Source: Acinetobacter pittii ANC 4050
GTDB lineage: Bacteria > Pseudomonadota > Gammaproteobacteria > Pseudomonadales > Moraxellaceae
Assembly (NCBI RefSeq): GCF_000399685.1
Contig: NZ_KB976987.1
Span: 2,619,954 to 2,683,953 of the forward strand
Reading direction: 5' to 3'
DNA: 64,000 nt
Shown here: positions 47,527-55,288 of the stretch, piece after piece
Position numbering within the stretch: position 1 is the stretch's first letter
Layout: each line of letters opens with the position of its first letter
Translations under genes and position numbers: made by a program
The notes under the pieces: model-generated
What the model saw: the letters and a program-made list of their open reading frames with translations, nothing else
What the model was told of the DNA's origin: nothing
Database searches by the model: none

Positions 47527-47713
47527 AGTTTATGCCTTGCTGACGAAAAAATGTTACGACTCAGCCAATTGGCTAGATCATGGTTTAAAACTATACTAGC
47601 CCAAACGATAAAAGGCACAATAGCATATTTGCGCCTATGGATTAAAACACTCACGGCAGCACCGAATTTTCTGAATATGACGGTTGCCACCTTTAAGTAT
47701 TGAGGAGTCCTAC

Positions 47714-49426
47714 ATGGAACACATCGAACGTGAATCGATGGAGTTTGACGTTGTCATCGTAGGTGCAGGACCTGCAGGTCTATCTGCTGCGATTAAGATC
47801 CGTCAATTAGCGATTGAAAAAAACTTACCCGATCTTTCTGTTTGTGTAGTTGAAAAAGGCTCTGAAGTAGGTGCGCATATCTTGTCTGGTGCTGTGCTTG
47901 AGCCACGTGCCATCAATGAACTTTTCCCGAACTGGAAAGATGAAGGCGCGCCTCTTAATGTCCCTGTAACTGAAGACAAAACATTCTTCTTACTTTCAGA
48001 CACCACATCAAAAGAAGTACCACACTGGATGGTTCCTAAAACCATGCACAACGACGGTAACTACGTTATCTCGTTAGGTAACGTGGTTCGTTGGTTAGGT
48101 CAAAAAGCTGAAGAGCTAGAAGTTTCGATCTTCCCTGGCTTTGCTGCATCTGAAGTGCTTTACCATGAAGACGGTACTGTAAAAGGGATTCAAACTGGCG
48201 ACATGGGTGTTGGTAAAGATGGCGAACCAACGCATAACTTTACCCCAGGTTATGAACTTCACGCTAAATATACCCTCTTTGCTGAAGGTTGCCGTGGTCA
48301 CTTAGGTAAACGCCTGATTGCGAAATACAACCTTGATAAAGATGCTGATCCTCAACATTACGGTATCGGGATTAAAGAGCTTTGGGAAATTGATCCAGCA
48401 AAACATAAGCCGGGCTTAGTGATGCACGGTGCAGGCTGGCCTTTAGCGGAAACAGCTTCTTCTGGTGGTTGGTGGTTATATCACGCTGAAAACAACCAAG
48501 TGACTTTGGGTATGATCGTGGACTTATCTTATGAAAATCCACACATGTATCCATTTATGGAAATGCAGCGCTGGAAAACTCACCCACTGATTAAACAGTA
48601 TTTAGAAGGTGGTAAGCGTATTTCTTACGGCGCACGTGCGGTAGTGAAAGGCGGTTTCAACTCATTGCCTAAACTAACTTTCCCAGGTGGATGCTTAATT
48701 GGTGATGATGCAGGTTTCTTAAACTTTGCAAAAATCAAAGGCTCACACACTGCCATGAAATCAGGCATGTTATGTGGTGAAGCTGTATTTGAAGCCATTG
48801 CTGCCGGTGTAGAAAAAGGCGGTGACCTTGCGATTGCACGTGTTACTGAAGGCGAAGATTTATTCGTTAAAGAATTGACTTCATACACTGAAAAATTTAA
48901 CAACAGCTGGTTAAAAGAAGAGCTTTATAACTCTCGTAACTTTGGCCCAGCAATGCATAAATTTGGTCAATGGATGGGTGGTGCATTTAACTTTATCGAC
49001 CAGAATGTCTTTAAAGTACCATTCACTTTACATGACTTGAAGCAAGACTTCGCTGCATTGAAAACTGTTGATGCAACCAGCTTTAAGCCAAACTATCCAA
49101 AACCAGATGGCAAGCTTACATTTGACCGTTTATCTTCTGTGTTTATCTCAAACACTGTACATGAAGAAAACCAGCCAGCTCACTTGAAGCTTACAGATCC
49201 TTCAATTCCAGTGAATGTAAACTTACCGAAATGGGATGAGCCTGCACAGCGCTATTGTCCTGCTGGTGTTTACGAAATCATGGAAAATGATGATGGCTCT
49301 AAACGTTTCCAGATTAACGCAGCGAACTGTGTTCACTGTAAGACTTGTGATATTAAAGACCCATCTCAGAACATCACATGGGTAACGCCTGAAGGTGGTG
49401 GTGGTCCGAATTATCCTAATATGTAA
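47714..49426 (+). CDS. Electron transfer flavoprotein-ubiquinone oxidoreductase
   Basis: Passes electrons from ETF to ubiquinone during fatty acid and amino acid oxidation. The 570 residues have an FAD motif VVIVGAGPAGLSAAIKI, GCLIGDDAGFLN, and a C-terminal 4Fe-4S site with RYCPAGVYEI and CVHCKTCDIKDPSQNITW. GAGGAG is 7 bases before the ATG at 47714, so the ten upstream codons are excluded. The last codons lie in the first copy of a 16-bp direct repeat. Confidence 0.95.
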   Translation: MEHIERESMEFDVVIVGAGPAGLSAAIKIRQLAIEKNLPDLSVCVVEKGSEVGAHILSGAVLEPRAINELFPNWKDEGAPLNVPVTEDKTFFLLSDTTSKEVPHWMVPKTMHNDGNYVISLGNVVRWLGQKAEELEVSIFPGFAASEVLYHEDGTVKGIQTGDMGVGKDGEPTHNFTPGYELHAKYTLFAEGCRGHLGKRLIAKYNLDKDADPQHYGIGIKELWEIDPAKHKPGLVMHGAGWPLAETASSGGWWLYHAENNQVTLGMIVDLSYENPHMYPFMEMQRWKTHPLIKQYLEGGKRISYGARAVVKGGFNSLPKLTFPGGCLIGDDAGFLNFAKIKGSHTAMKSGMLCGEAVFEAIAAGVEKGGDLAIARVTEGEDLFVKELTSYTEKFNNSWLKEELYNSRNFGPAMHKFGQWMGGAFNFIDQNVFKVPFTLHDLKQDFAALKTVDATSFKPNYPKPDGKLTFDRLSSVFISNTVHEENQPAHLKLTDPSIPVNVNLPKWDEPAQRYCPAGVYEIMENDDGSKRFQINAANCVHCKTCDIKDPSQNITWVTPEGGGGPNYPNM

Positions 49427-49486
49427 TTCCTTGCGACACGGCAAAGCGTTGCTTTGCTAGTCGTGTCTCATATCCTAATATGTAAT
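49412..49486 (+). repeat. 16-bp direct repeat flanking a hairpin at the ETF-QO 3' end
   Basis: TATCCTAATATGTAAT occurs at 49412-49427 (containing the last codons and stop of ETF-QO) and again at 49471-49486. Between them, 43 bases include a hairpin GACACGGCAAAGC / GCTTTGC-TAGT-CGTGTC (49435-49467, 13 paired bases, one bulge). Confidence 0.85.
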
Positions 49487-49490
49487 AGTA

Positions 49491-49518
49491 AAAAGCCCCG
49501 ATTATTCGGGGCTTTTTT
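49491..49518. terminator. Terminator between ETF-QO and tusA
   Basis: AAAAGCCCCG, ATTATT loop and CGGGGCTTTT, then TT; 10-bp perfect stem between convergent genes. Confidence 0.92.
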
Positions 49519-49531
49519 AATCTAGAAAACC

Positions 49532-49789
49532 TTACCCTTTCTTTACTAAGTAATGAAATTCTTTATGACCGTTTTCATCTAAGCGTTCTTCTTGCAAAAG
49601 CAACTCATGGCCTAAATGCATACAAAATTTAGGAATATCCCACGAAGTCGAATTATCTGTTGCAAACACTTCAACCACATCCCCAGATTTAGATTTGCGG
49701 ATGGCTTGATGCAACATCATCACAGGTTCCGGACAACGTAATCCACGCGTATTGAGTTGTACAGTAGGTGAAATGGGTTGCTCTGACAT
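49532..49789 (-). CDS. tusA: Sulfur carrier/transferase TusA family protein
   Basis: An 85-residue protein with the TusA motif RGLRCPEPVMMLHQAIRK, whose cysteine carries persulfide sulfur for tRNA 2-thiouridine and other pathways. The start at 49789 (MSEQPISPT) is preferred to the codon at 49804; GAG lies about 8 bases upstream. Single gene. Confidence 0.88.
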   Translation of the reverse strand: MSEQPISPTVQLNTRGLRCPEPVMMLHQAIRKSKSGDVVEVFATDNSTSWDIPKFCMHLGHELLLQEERLDENGHKEFHYLVKKG

Positions 49790-49973
49790 AACAAACTCGA
49801 ACAAATAGAATTTTCACATTTTAGCATAAACAAATTACTGAGCTGTTAACTGTAACTGGCTTTTACATAACAATATACGTTTTGTCTTTTAGCTTGTTTT
49901 ATAGATGCATAAGCATCTTTTCTTCGGTATGATCTGTGTATTCATTTGATACATTGAGTCTTTAGGAAAGATC

Positions 49974-50813
49974 ATGCAAGAGGAACCAAGTCCGTCGTGG
50001 GGAATGCGAGGCTTACGAAAATGGTTAGGTACAGCGCCAGAAACCCGTGATGAATTATTAAAATTAGTCCAAAATTCACGCCGCTTTTTAGAACCAGATA
50101 CCGTTGCTATGCTTGAAGGCGTTCTTGACCTTCCAGCTACAAAAATTCGTGAAGTCATGACGCCACGAACAGCAATGATCAGTTTGCAAGAAGATGATCA
50201 ATTACTTGATATTCTTGATGTACTGGTTGAGTCTGCTCACTCACGCTTTCCAGTCTTCTCTGCCGATCAGCCTGACAATGTTGTCGGGATTTTGCTCGCA
50301 AAAGATTTGTTGCCGTTTCTAACTGAGCCGAATACCAAAGTTGATATTCGAGTTCTTATGCGCCAACCTTTATTTGTTCCTGAAAGTGCACGTTCCGATC
50401 AGGTCTTACGTATGTTGAAACATACTCAAACTCACATTGCGATTGTGATTGATGAATATGGCTCAACAGCAGGTCTTGTTACGCTTGAAGATATTCTTGA
50501 AGAGATCGTTGGCGAAATTGAAGATGAGCACGACACGGTTGATGAAGATGCTCAGTACATTGTTCCTGACAATGACCATACGGTAGCAAATGCATGGATG
50601 GTGCAAGCACTTACACCAATCGAACATTTCAATACTGTTTTAGATGCTGATTTTTCTGACGATGAAGTAGAAACTGTCGGCGGTTTATTGCTTCAAGAGA
50701 TTGGTCTGGTAAGTGATTTACAAGGTCAAACTGTTGAGCTTGGAAATTGGTTATTTACAATCGTTGAAGCAGATGCCCGCACTATCCATCTGATTCGAGC
50801 TGTACGTCAATGA
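49974..50813 (+). CDS. corC: CorC/HlyC-family CBS domain protein (YbeX-like)
   Basis: A 279-residue cytoplasmic protein with a tandem CBS pair (about 65-190; REVMTPRTAMISL and RVLMRQPLFVPESA) and a C-terminal CorC_HlyC domain (about 205-278). It is linked to magnesium/cobalt efflux and to ribosome maturation in E. coli. Its TGA stop overlaps the lnt ATG, the usual corC-lnt arrangement. Confidence 0.92.
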   Translation: MQEEPSPSWGMRGLRKWLGTAPETRDELLKLVQNSRRFLEPDTVAMLEGVLDLPATKIREVMTPRTAMISLQEDDQLLDILDVLVESAHSRFPVFSADQPDNVVGILLAKDLLPFLTEPNTKVDIRVLMRQPLFVPESARSDQVLRMLKHTQTHIAIVIDEYGSTAGLVTLEDILEEIVGEIEDEHDTVDEDAQYIVPDNDHTVANAWMVQALTPIEHFNTVLDADFSDDEVETVGGLLLQEIGLVSDLQGQTVELGNWLFTIVEADARTIHLIRAVRQ

Positions 50814-52369
50814 GAGCATACTTTGAAAAGCTGTTAGATTCTTCGCAACAACAAAAACAGCTTCCTTTAATTTTTCCTTTACTCATTGCTTTATTTTCAG
50901 GTGCCGTATTCAGTTTTTCACTGGCACCTTATTATTGGTGGTGGTTGGCAATTTTATCTCCGGCCCTACTCTATGCAACACTACATAAGCGCTCAGCTAA
51001 ACAAGCCTTTGCTATTGGTTGGAGCTATGGCTTTGGCTTATGGTTTGTAGGCGCTTTCTGGCTCTATACTTCGATCCATGTATATGGGGATACTAACGCT
51101 TTTCTAAGCGTGTGTATGATTGCTGTTATGGCCCTTGTGATGGGCTTATTTACGGCATTTCAGACCTGGGTTTACCGACGATTTTTCCCTGAAACACCAC
51201 TGACTTTTGCGCCACTTTGGATTGTTTTCGAATGGGCAAAAACTTGGGTGTTTACAGGTTTCCCATGGCTGTTTGTAGGTTATGCTTTTACCGAGCGTTT
51301 ACTCGATGGTTATGCACCGCTATTTGGTATTTATGCAATTTCCTTCGTGGTCATTGTATTAGCATGTGCTTTAGTTGAAGTTCTACGCAAGCGTGTTTTC
51401 TGGATTATCCCTTCTGCCCTGTTAGTTTTAGGTGCATGGGGAGCATCATATATACAGTTTGTAAAACCTAAAGATGCCAAGCCGCTTAGCGTTTCGCTTA
51501 TTCAAGGTAACATTCCACAAGATTTAAAATGGCTAACCGAATATCAAGTTAGAACATTAGAAATTTATGCTGGTTTAACTCAATCTGAATGGGGTCGTGA
51601 CTTAATTGTATGGCCTGAATCATCAATTCCGCTTTTCCAAACTGATATTGAACCATTTTTGGATGCAATGGATGCACAAGCGAAAAAGAACCATACAGCT
51701 TGGGTAACTGGCATTCCTTATTGGGATTTCGAAAAATCACATCAAGTTGGTAGCCCGCTGTATTACAACAGTATTATGGCTTCTGGCAGTGAATCAAGTG
51801 GACTCTATAAAAAGCAGCGTCTTGTTCCATTTGGTGAATATATTCCTCTTTCAGGTTTACTCTCTTGGGTATTACCAGCCATGCAAAATGATATTAGCAT
51901 GAGCGGTTTTACACGTGGTGAGAGTGACCAGAAACCCCTCTTAATTAAAGGGCATGCACTTGCTGCTGCAATTTGTTATGAAGTGGCTTATCCGAACCTA
52001 ACAAGACGTAATGCAGAAGACAGTGACTTCTTAGTTACTGTCTCAAATGATGCTTGGTTCACGGGTACTGCGGGCCCATGGCAACATTTGCAAATGGTGC
52101 AAATGCGCGCGAAAGAAAATGGCCGTTGGTTTATTCGTGCAACCAACACTGGTGTAACAGCGTTTATTGATCAAAATGGTCATATCACTGAACAAGCACC
52201 AATCGATAAAGAGTTTGTCTTAAGAGGTGACTTACCTGCTATGCAAGGTCAAACGCTTTATAACCGTTTAGGTGATTATCCAGTGTTAGGATTTGCAGTA
52301 TTACTGCTCGTTCTAGGCTGGGTATATCGTCCACGTAAAGTTGACGTTTCTTTTAAATCCCGCCGCTAA
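50810..52369 (+). CDS. lnt: Apolipoprotein N-acyltransferase Lnt
   Basis: Adds the third acyl chain to lipoproteins in the inner membrane. The 519 residues contain six or more N-terminal membrane helices and a nitrilase-like periplasmic domain. The Glu-Lys-Cys triad is in VWPESSIPLF, YKKQRLVPFGEYI and AAICYEVAYP. It is translationally coupled to corC. Confidence 0.95.
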   Translation: MRAYFEKLLDSSQQQKQLPLIFPLLIALFSGAVFSFSLAPYYWWWLAILSPALLYATLHKRSAKQAFAIGWSYGFGLWFVGAFWLYTSIHVYGDTNAFLSVCMIAVMALVMGLFTAFQTWVYRRFFPETPLTFAPLWIVFEWAKTWVFTGFPWLFVGYAFTERLLDGYAPLFGIYAISFVVIVLACALVEVLRKRVFWIIPSALLVLGAWGASYIQFVKPKDAKPLSVSLIQGNIPQDLKWLTEYQVRTLEIYAGLTQSEWGRDLIVWPESSIPLFQTDIEPFLDAMDAQAKKNHTAWVTGIPYWDFEKSHQVGSPLYYNSIMASGSESSGLYKKQRLVPFGEYIPLSGLLSWVLPAMQNDISMSGFTRGESDQKPLLIKGHALAAAICYEVAYPNLTRRNAEDSDFLVTVSNDAWFTGTAGPWQHLQMVQMRAKENGRWFIRATNTGVTAFIDQNGHITEQAPIDKEFVLRGDLPAMQGQTLYNRLGDYPVLGFAVLLLVLGWVYRPRKVDVSFKSRR

Positions 52370-52370
52370 A

Positions 52371-52709
52371 TCACAATAACTTTGTACCCAGAGGCACTTC
52401 AAACTCTGGGATACAAAGTGCTACATCACCATCTGCATTATGAAACCCTGTCACTAAACATTCCGACTGGATAGGTCCGATTTGTTTTTTAGGGAAATTC
52501 ACTACGGCAACAACTAATTTACCCACCAAATCTTGTGGCTGATAGAGCTTGGTAATCTGAGCACTCGATTTACGTATACCCAATTCTTCACCAAAATCTA
52601 CATGCAAAATATAGGCAGGTTTACGCGCCTTTTCAAAAACCTCAGCTTGAATAATTTTACCAACGCGAAGCTCTACTTTTAAAAAATCATTCCACTCGAT
52701 TTGTTCCAT
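52371..52709 (-). CDS. tRNA-binding domain protein (CsaA-like)
   Basis: A 112-residue single-domain OB-fold protein of the CsaA/YgjH type: FLKVELRVGKIIQAEVF, YILHVDFG, and VVAVVNFPKKQIGP. CsaA proteins have chaperone-like activity and bind tRNA. Its stop codon is two bases from that of lnt, in convergent orientation. Confidence 0.88.
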   Translation of the reverse strand: MEQIEWNDFLKVELRVGKIIQAEVFEKARKPAYILHVDFGEELGIRKSSAQITKLYQPQDLVGKLVVAVVNFPKKQIGPIQSECLVTGFHNADGDVALCIPEFEVPLGTKLL

Positions 52710-52795
52710 TTAGTTTTTCTCATCTTCTTAAATTACTGATTTGAAGCATATAATATGTACAAATGAAGAAACACCCTGTTTTTAAGTCCAGTTAA

Positions 52796-52830
52796 AAATA
52801 AAACGTAGATGTTTAGTCTACGTTTTATTT
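52796..52830 (-). terminator. Terminator downstream of the 114-residue membrane protein gene
   Basis: AAATAAAACGTAGA, TGTTTAG loop and TCTACGTTTTATTT form a perfect 14-bp stem ending in a T-rich run on the minus strand. Confidence 0.75.
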
Positions 52831-52853
52831 AAAAATTTAGTTTTAAAATTTTA

Positions 52854-53198
52854 TTAAAAAGCGATCGATAACTGCAAAGATAAATAAGCAACTAAACTCG
52901 ATAAAAAGACCATGGGTACATAACGGTAAGCTTTAAAAAGTAATTGCTCATATTGAGTAGATATTTGTTTAGCTTGCCAGACACTCGCTTTTAATGCGGT
53001 AAAGAAGCTCACCATTAACCATGCGCTCACAATACTTAATGCAAAGAAGCCAATCATGATTTGACTACTTCCCTCGGTACTCATCCATAACTTTAATGAA
53101 ACTTCAGCAATCGGCAATAAACCCAAAATCAATAGGACAGACTTGAGCATTACCCAATGAAACTGAGTCAGTTCATCTAATATGAGAAATGCTTTCAT
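52854..53198 (-). CDS. Hypothetical membrane protein
   Basis: A 114-residue protein with about three hydrophobic segments (residues 17-36, 47-68 and 93-111). I do not recognise the family. The region between the second and third helix is basic and glutamine-rich. It has its own terminator and an AT-rich upstream gap with a large inverted repeat. Translation is inferred from ORF length and context only. Confidence 0.6.
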   Translation of the reverse strand: MKAFLILDELTQFHWVMLKSVLLILGLLPIAEVSLKLWMSTEGSSQIMIGFFALSIVSAWLMVSFFTALKASVWQAKQISTQYEQLLFKAYRYVPMVFLSSLVAYLSLQLSIAF

Positions 53199-53398
53199 TT
53201 AATCTCTCCTTTTAATTGAATAAAGTGCTTTTTATTTATTATGCAAAGCTTTTATTTAAATATATAGCTTATTTTTCTCTACATTTTAACTTTCTTGTAA
53301 CTATTAAATATGGGAATAATTCTTATTATAAATCTCAAATATTAATATTAATTTTAGTCTATAATTTTCAATTAGTTATTATATTTTTATGATTGAGA

Positions 53399-53451
53399 GA
53401 GATTATCAATTCGTATTATCATTTTAACTGTTTAACTGAATTGATAATCTC
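53399..53451. repeat. 14-bp perfect inverted repeat
   Basis: GAGATTATCAATTC (53399-53412) and GAATTGATAATCTC (53438-53451) around a 25-base loop, 14 bases beyond the gspG stop and upstream of the 114-residue gene. The left arm resembles half of a Fur site but the whole is not a good Fur box. Confidence 0.6.
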
Positions 53452-53464
53452 CATTACATTTTAA

Positions 53465-53911
53465 TTAAGGTTGGTAATAAATATCTGCATCATTACCCTC
53501 ACCACCTTCTTTGCCATCTGCTCCAAATGAGTACAAATCAAAAGCTCGCCCATCTGCCCCAGGAATGACATATTGAATATCATTTTTCCAGCTGTCTTTA
53601 GGATAACCACCTTTTACATACCCACCCGGCATCCAGTTTTTCGCTGTAGCAGGCTGATTCACCAAAGCATCTAGCCCACCTTCTTGCATAGTTGGGAAAT
53701 GGCCATTATCAAGCTTGTACTGATCTAAAGCACCCGCCACACCCTTTAATGCAATTTGAGTCGTATCAATTTTAGCTTTTTCACTACGCCCCATGACATT
53801 TGGTACGATTAAAGCGGCTAACACGCCTAAAATTACAATCACGACCATGACTTCAATGAGGGTAAATCCTGAGTTTTTATTTCGTTTGCGTTGCATAGGT
53901 TGTACTTTCAT
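53465..53911 (-). CDS. gspG: Type II secretion major pseudopilin GspG
   Basis: A 148-residue prepilin. The leader ends before the class III peptidase site: SGFTLIEVMVVIVILGVLAA (cleavage after Gly, Phe+1, Glu+5). The C-terminal part has the calcium-site-like pattern DLYSFGADGKEGGEGNDADI. I chose the ATG at 53911; neighbouring ATG at 53914 and a start at 53929 are alternatives. Forms the type II pseudopilus that drives export of lipases and other proteins. gspF lies just upstream. Confidence 0.93.
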   Translation of the reverse strand: MKVQPMQRKRNKNSGFTLIEVMVVIVILGVLAALIVPNVMGRSEKAKIDTTQIALKGVAGALDQYKLDNGHFPTMQEGGLDALVNQPATAKNWMPGGYVKGGYPKDSWKNDIQYVIPGADGRAFDLYSFGADGKEGGEGNDADIYYQP

Positions 53912-53934
53912 CATTATCTCTAATATCAAAGTTA

Positions 53935-55140
53935 TTAAATCATATTGTTCATATTTACGATTGGCAGCATAACCGCGATTACAATAACCAGTACAATGCT
54001 TGCCATTAAAACCAGCATAAGCGGTTCAAGTAATGCCAGTAAGGTGGAAATAAAAGTCGTCACCTCACGGTCTTGCATGGTCGATGCTCGTTCTAACATA
54101 CGGTCCAGTTCGCCTGATGCCTCACCACTTCGAATCATTTGTACCATCATTGGTGGGAAATAACCACTGCGCTCAAGCTGTGTACCTAAGTTACCACCCT
54201 CTGTCACACGCTCAGCCGCGTGGGCAATTGAATCACGGATAACCCAGTTATTGGTTACTGCTGCACCGATTTTTAAGGCATCGACCAAAGGGACACCTGA
54301 ACGGGTCAAAATAGATAAGGTACTAGCAAAGCGTGCAGCATTAATACCACGTGACAGTTTACCGAATAATGGCAATTTGAGTGTTAATCGATCAAAAGCA
54401 TAATGTCCAGCAGTGGTTTTTAAAAACCGAACGAATGCGATAACACCCACCACTGCAAAAAGAATAATAAACACCCACGCATGTCGAATAAAATCGCTGG
54501 CTTTCATTAAAGCGACTGTAATCCACGGGAGAGCATCTTTATTTTGATCAAAAGTTTTTACAATCTCTGGCACCACATAAGTCATTAAGCCCATCACAAT
54601 ACCAAAAGACATCAGCATTAAAATGACGGGATAAATCATGGCGCCTTGAACTTTCTTTTGCATGGCAAAGCGGTTTTCGGTGTAATCCGAGAGCTGATCT
54701 AAAATGAGATCTAAATGCCCCGAACGCTCTCCCGCAGCAACTGTTGCAATATAAAGGTCTGGAAACCGTCCAGATTGTTGCATACCTTGTGCGAGTGAAT
54801 GGCCTTCTAAGACTCGAGAACGCACAGATAATAAAAGATTTTGTACATGTGTTTTTTCGCTTTGCCTACTCACGGCACGTAGAGCTTCCTCAAGTGGAAT
54901 AGCAGCTGCAACCAAAACGGAAAGTTGTCTGGTCATGAGCGCCAAATCATAAGCACTAAACTTTTTTTGGAATAACCCCTGACTCTGATGTTTATCTTTT
55001 TGTTCAACAGGATCGACACTAATGGGAGTCCATGCTTTATCGCGTAATTGTTGGCGAATCTGGCGCGCTGAGTCTCCCTCAAGCACTCCTTTTTGCTGCT
55101 TCCCTGAAGCATCAATGGCAGTAAATTGATATGCAGGCAT
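53935..55140 (-). CDS. gspF: Type II secretion inner-membrane protein GspF
   Basis: A 401-residue platform protein with three predicted transmembrane helices and the duplicated T2SSF domain (about 67-190 and 270-392). Features include YDLALMTRQLSVLVAAAIPLEEAL and RFASTLSILTRSGVPLVDAL. It interacts with the GspE ATPase. The gspF-gspG pair stands alone, in line with the scattered type II genes of Acinetobacter. Confidence 0.94.
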   Translation of the reverse strand: MPAYQFTAIDASGKQQKGVLEGDSARQIRQQLRDKAWTPISVDPVEQKDKHQSQGLFQKKFSAYDLALMTRQLSVLVAAAIPLEEALRAVSRQSEKTHVQNLLLSVRSRVLEGHSLAQGMQQSGRFPDLYIATVAAGERSGHLDLILDQLSDYTENRFAMQKKVQGAMIYPVILMLMSFGIVMGLMTYVVPEIVKTFDQNKDALPWITVALMKASDFIRHAWVFIILFAVVGVIAFVRFLKTTAGHYAFDRLTLKLPLFGKLSRGINAARFASTLSILTRSGVPLVDALKIGAAVTNNWVIRDSIAHAAERVTEGGNLGTQLERSGYFPPMMVQMIRSGEASGELDRMLERASTMQDREVTTFISTLLALLEPLMLVLMASIVLVIVIAVMLPIVNMNNMI

Positions 55141-55288
55141 GGTAATGTTCTAATTTTCCAAAAATAATAGTCGCTGCTGTTGCATCTATGCTACGCAATC
55201 ATTCATATTCGTTCTATAGCCTGTGTAGAATACCCAAGTCCTCTTCACGACGCTATGCCGTTTTTTAAAATTGACGAAATGAGCCTCT

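Noticed and set aside
53399..53451. Fur box
   Set aside because: The left arm resembles half a Fur site, but the two halves are 25 bases apart and the whole does not match the 19-base consensus.
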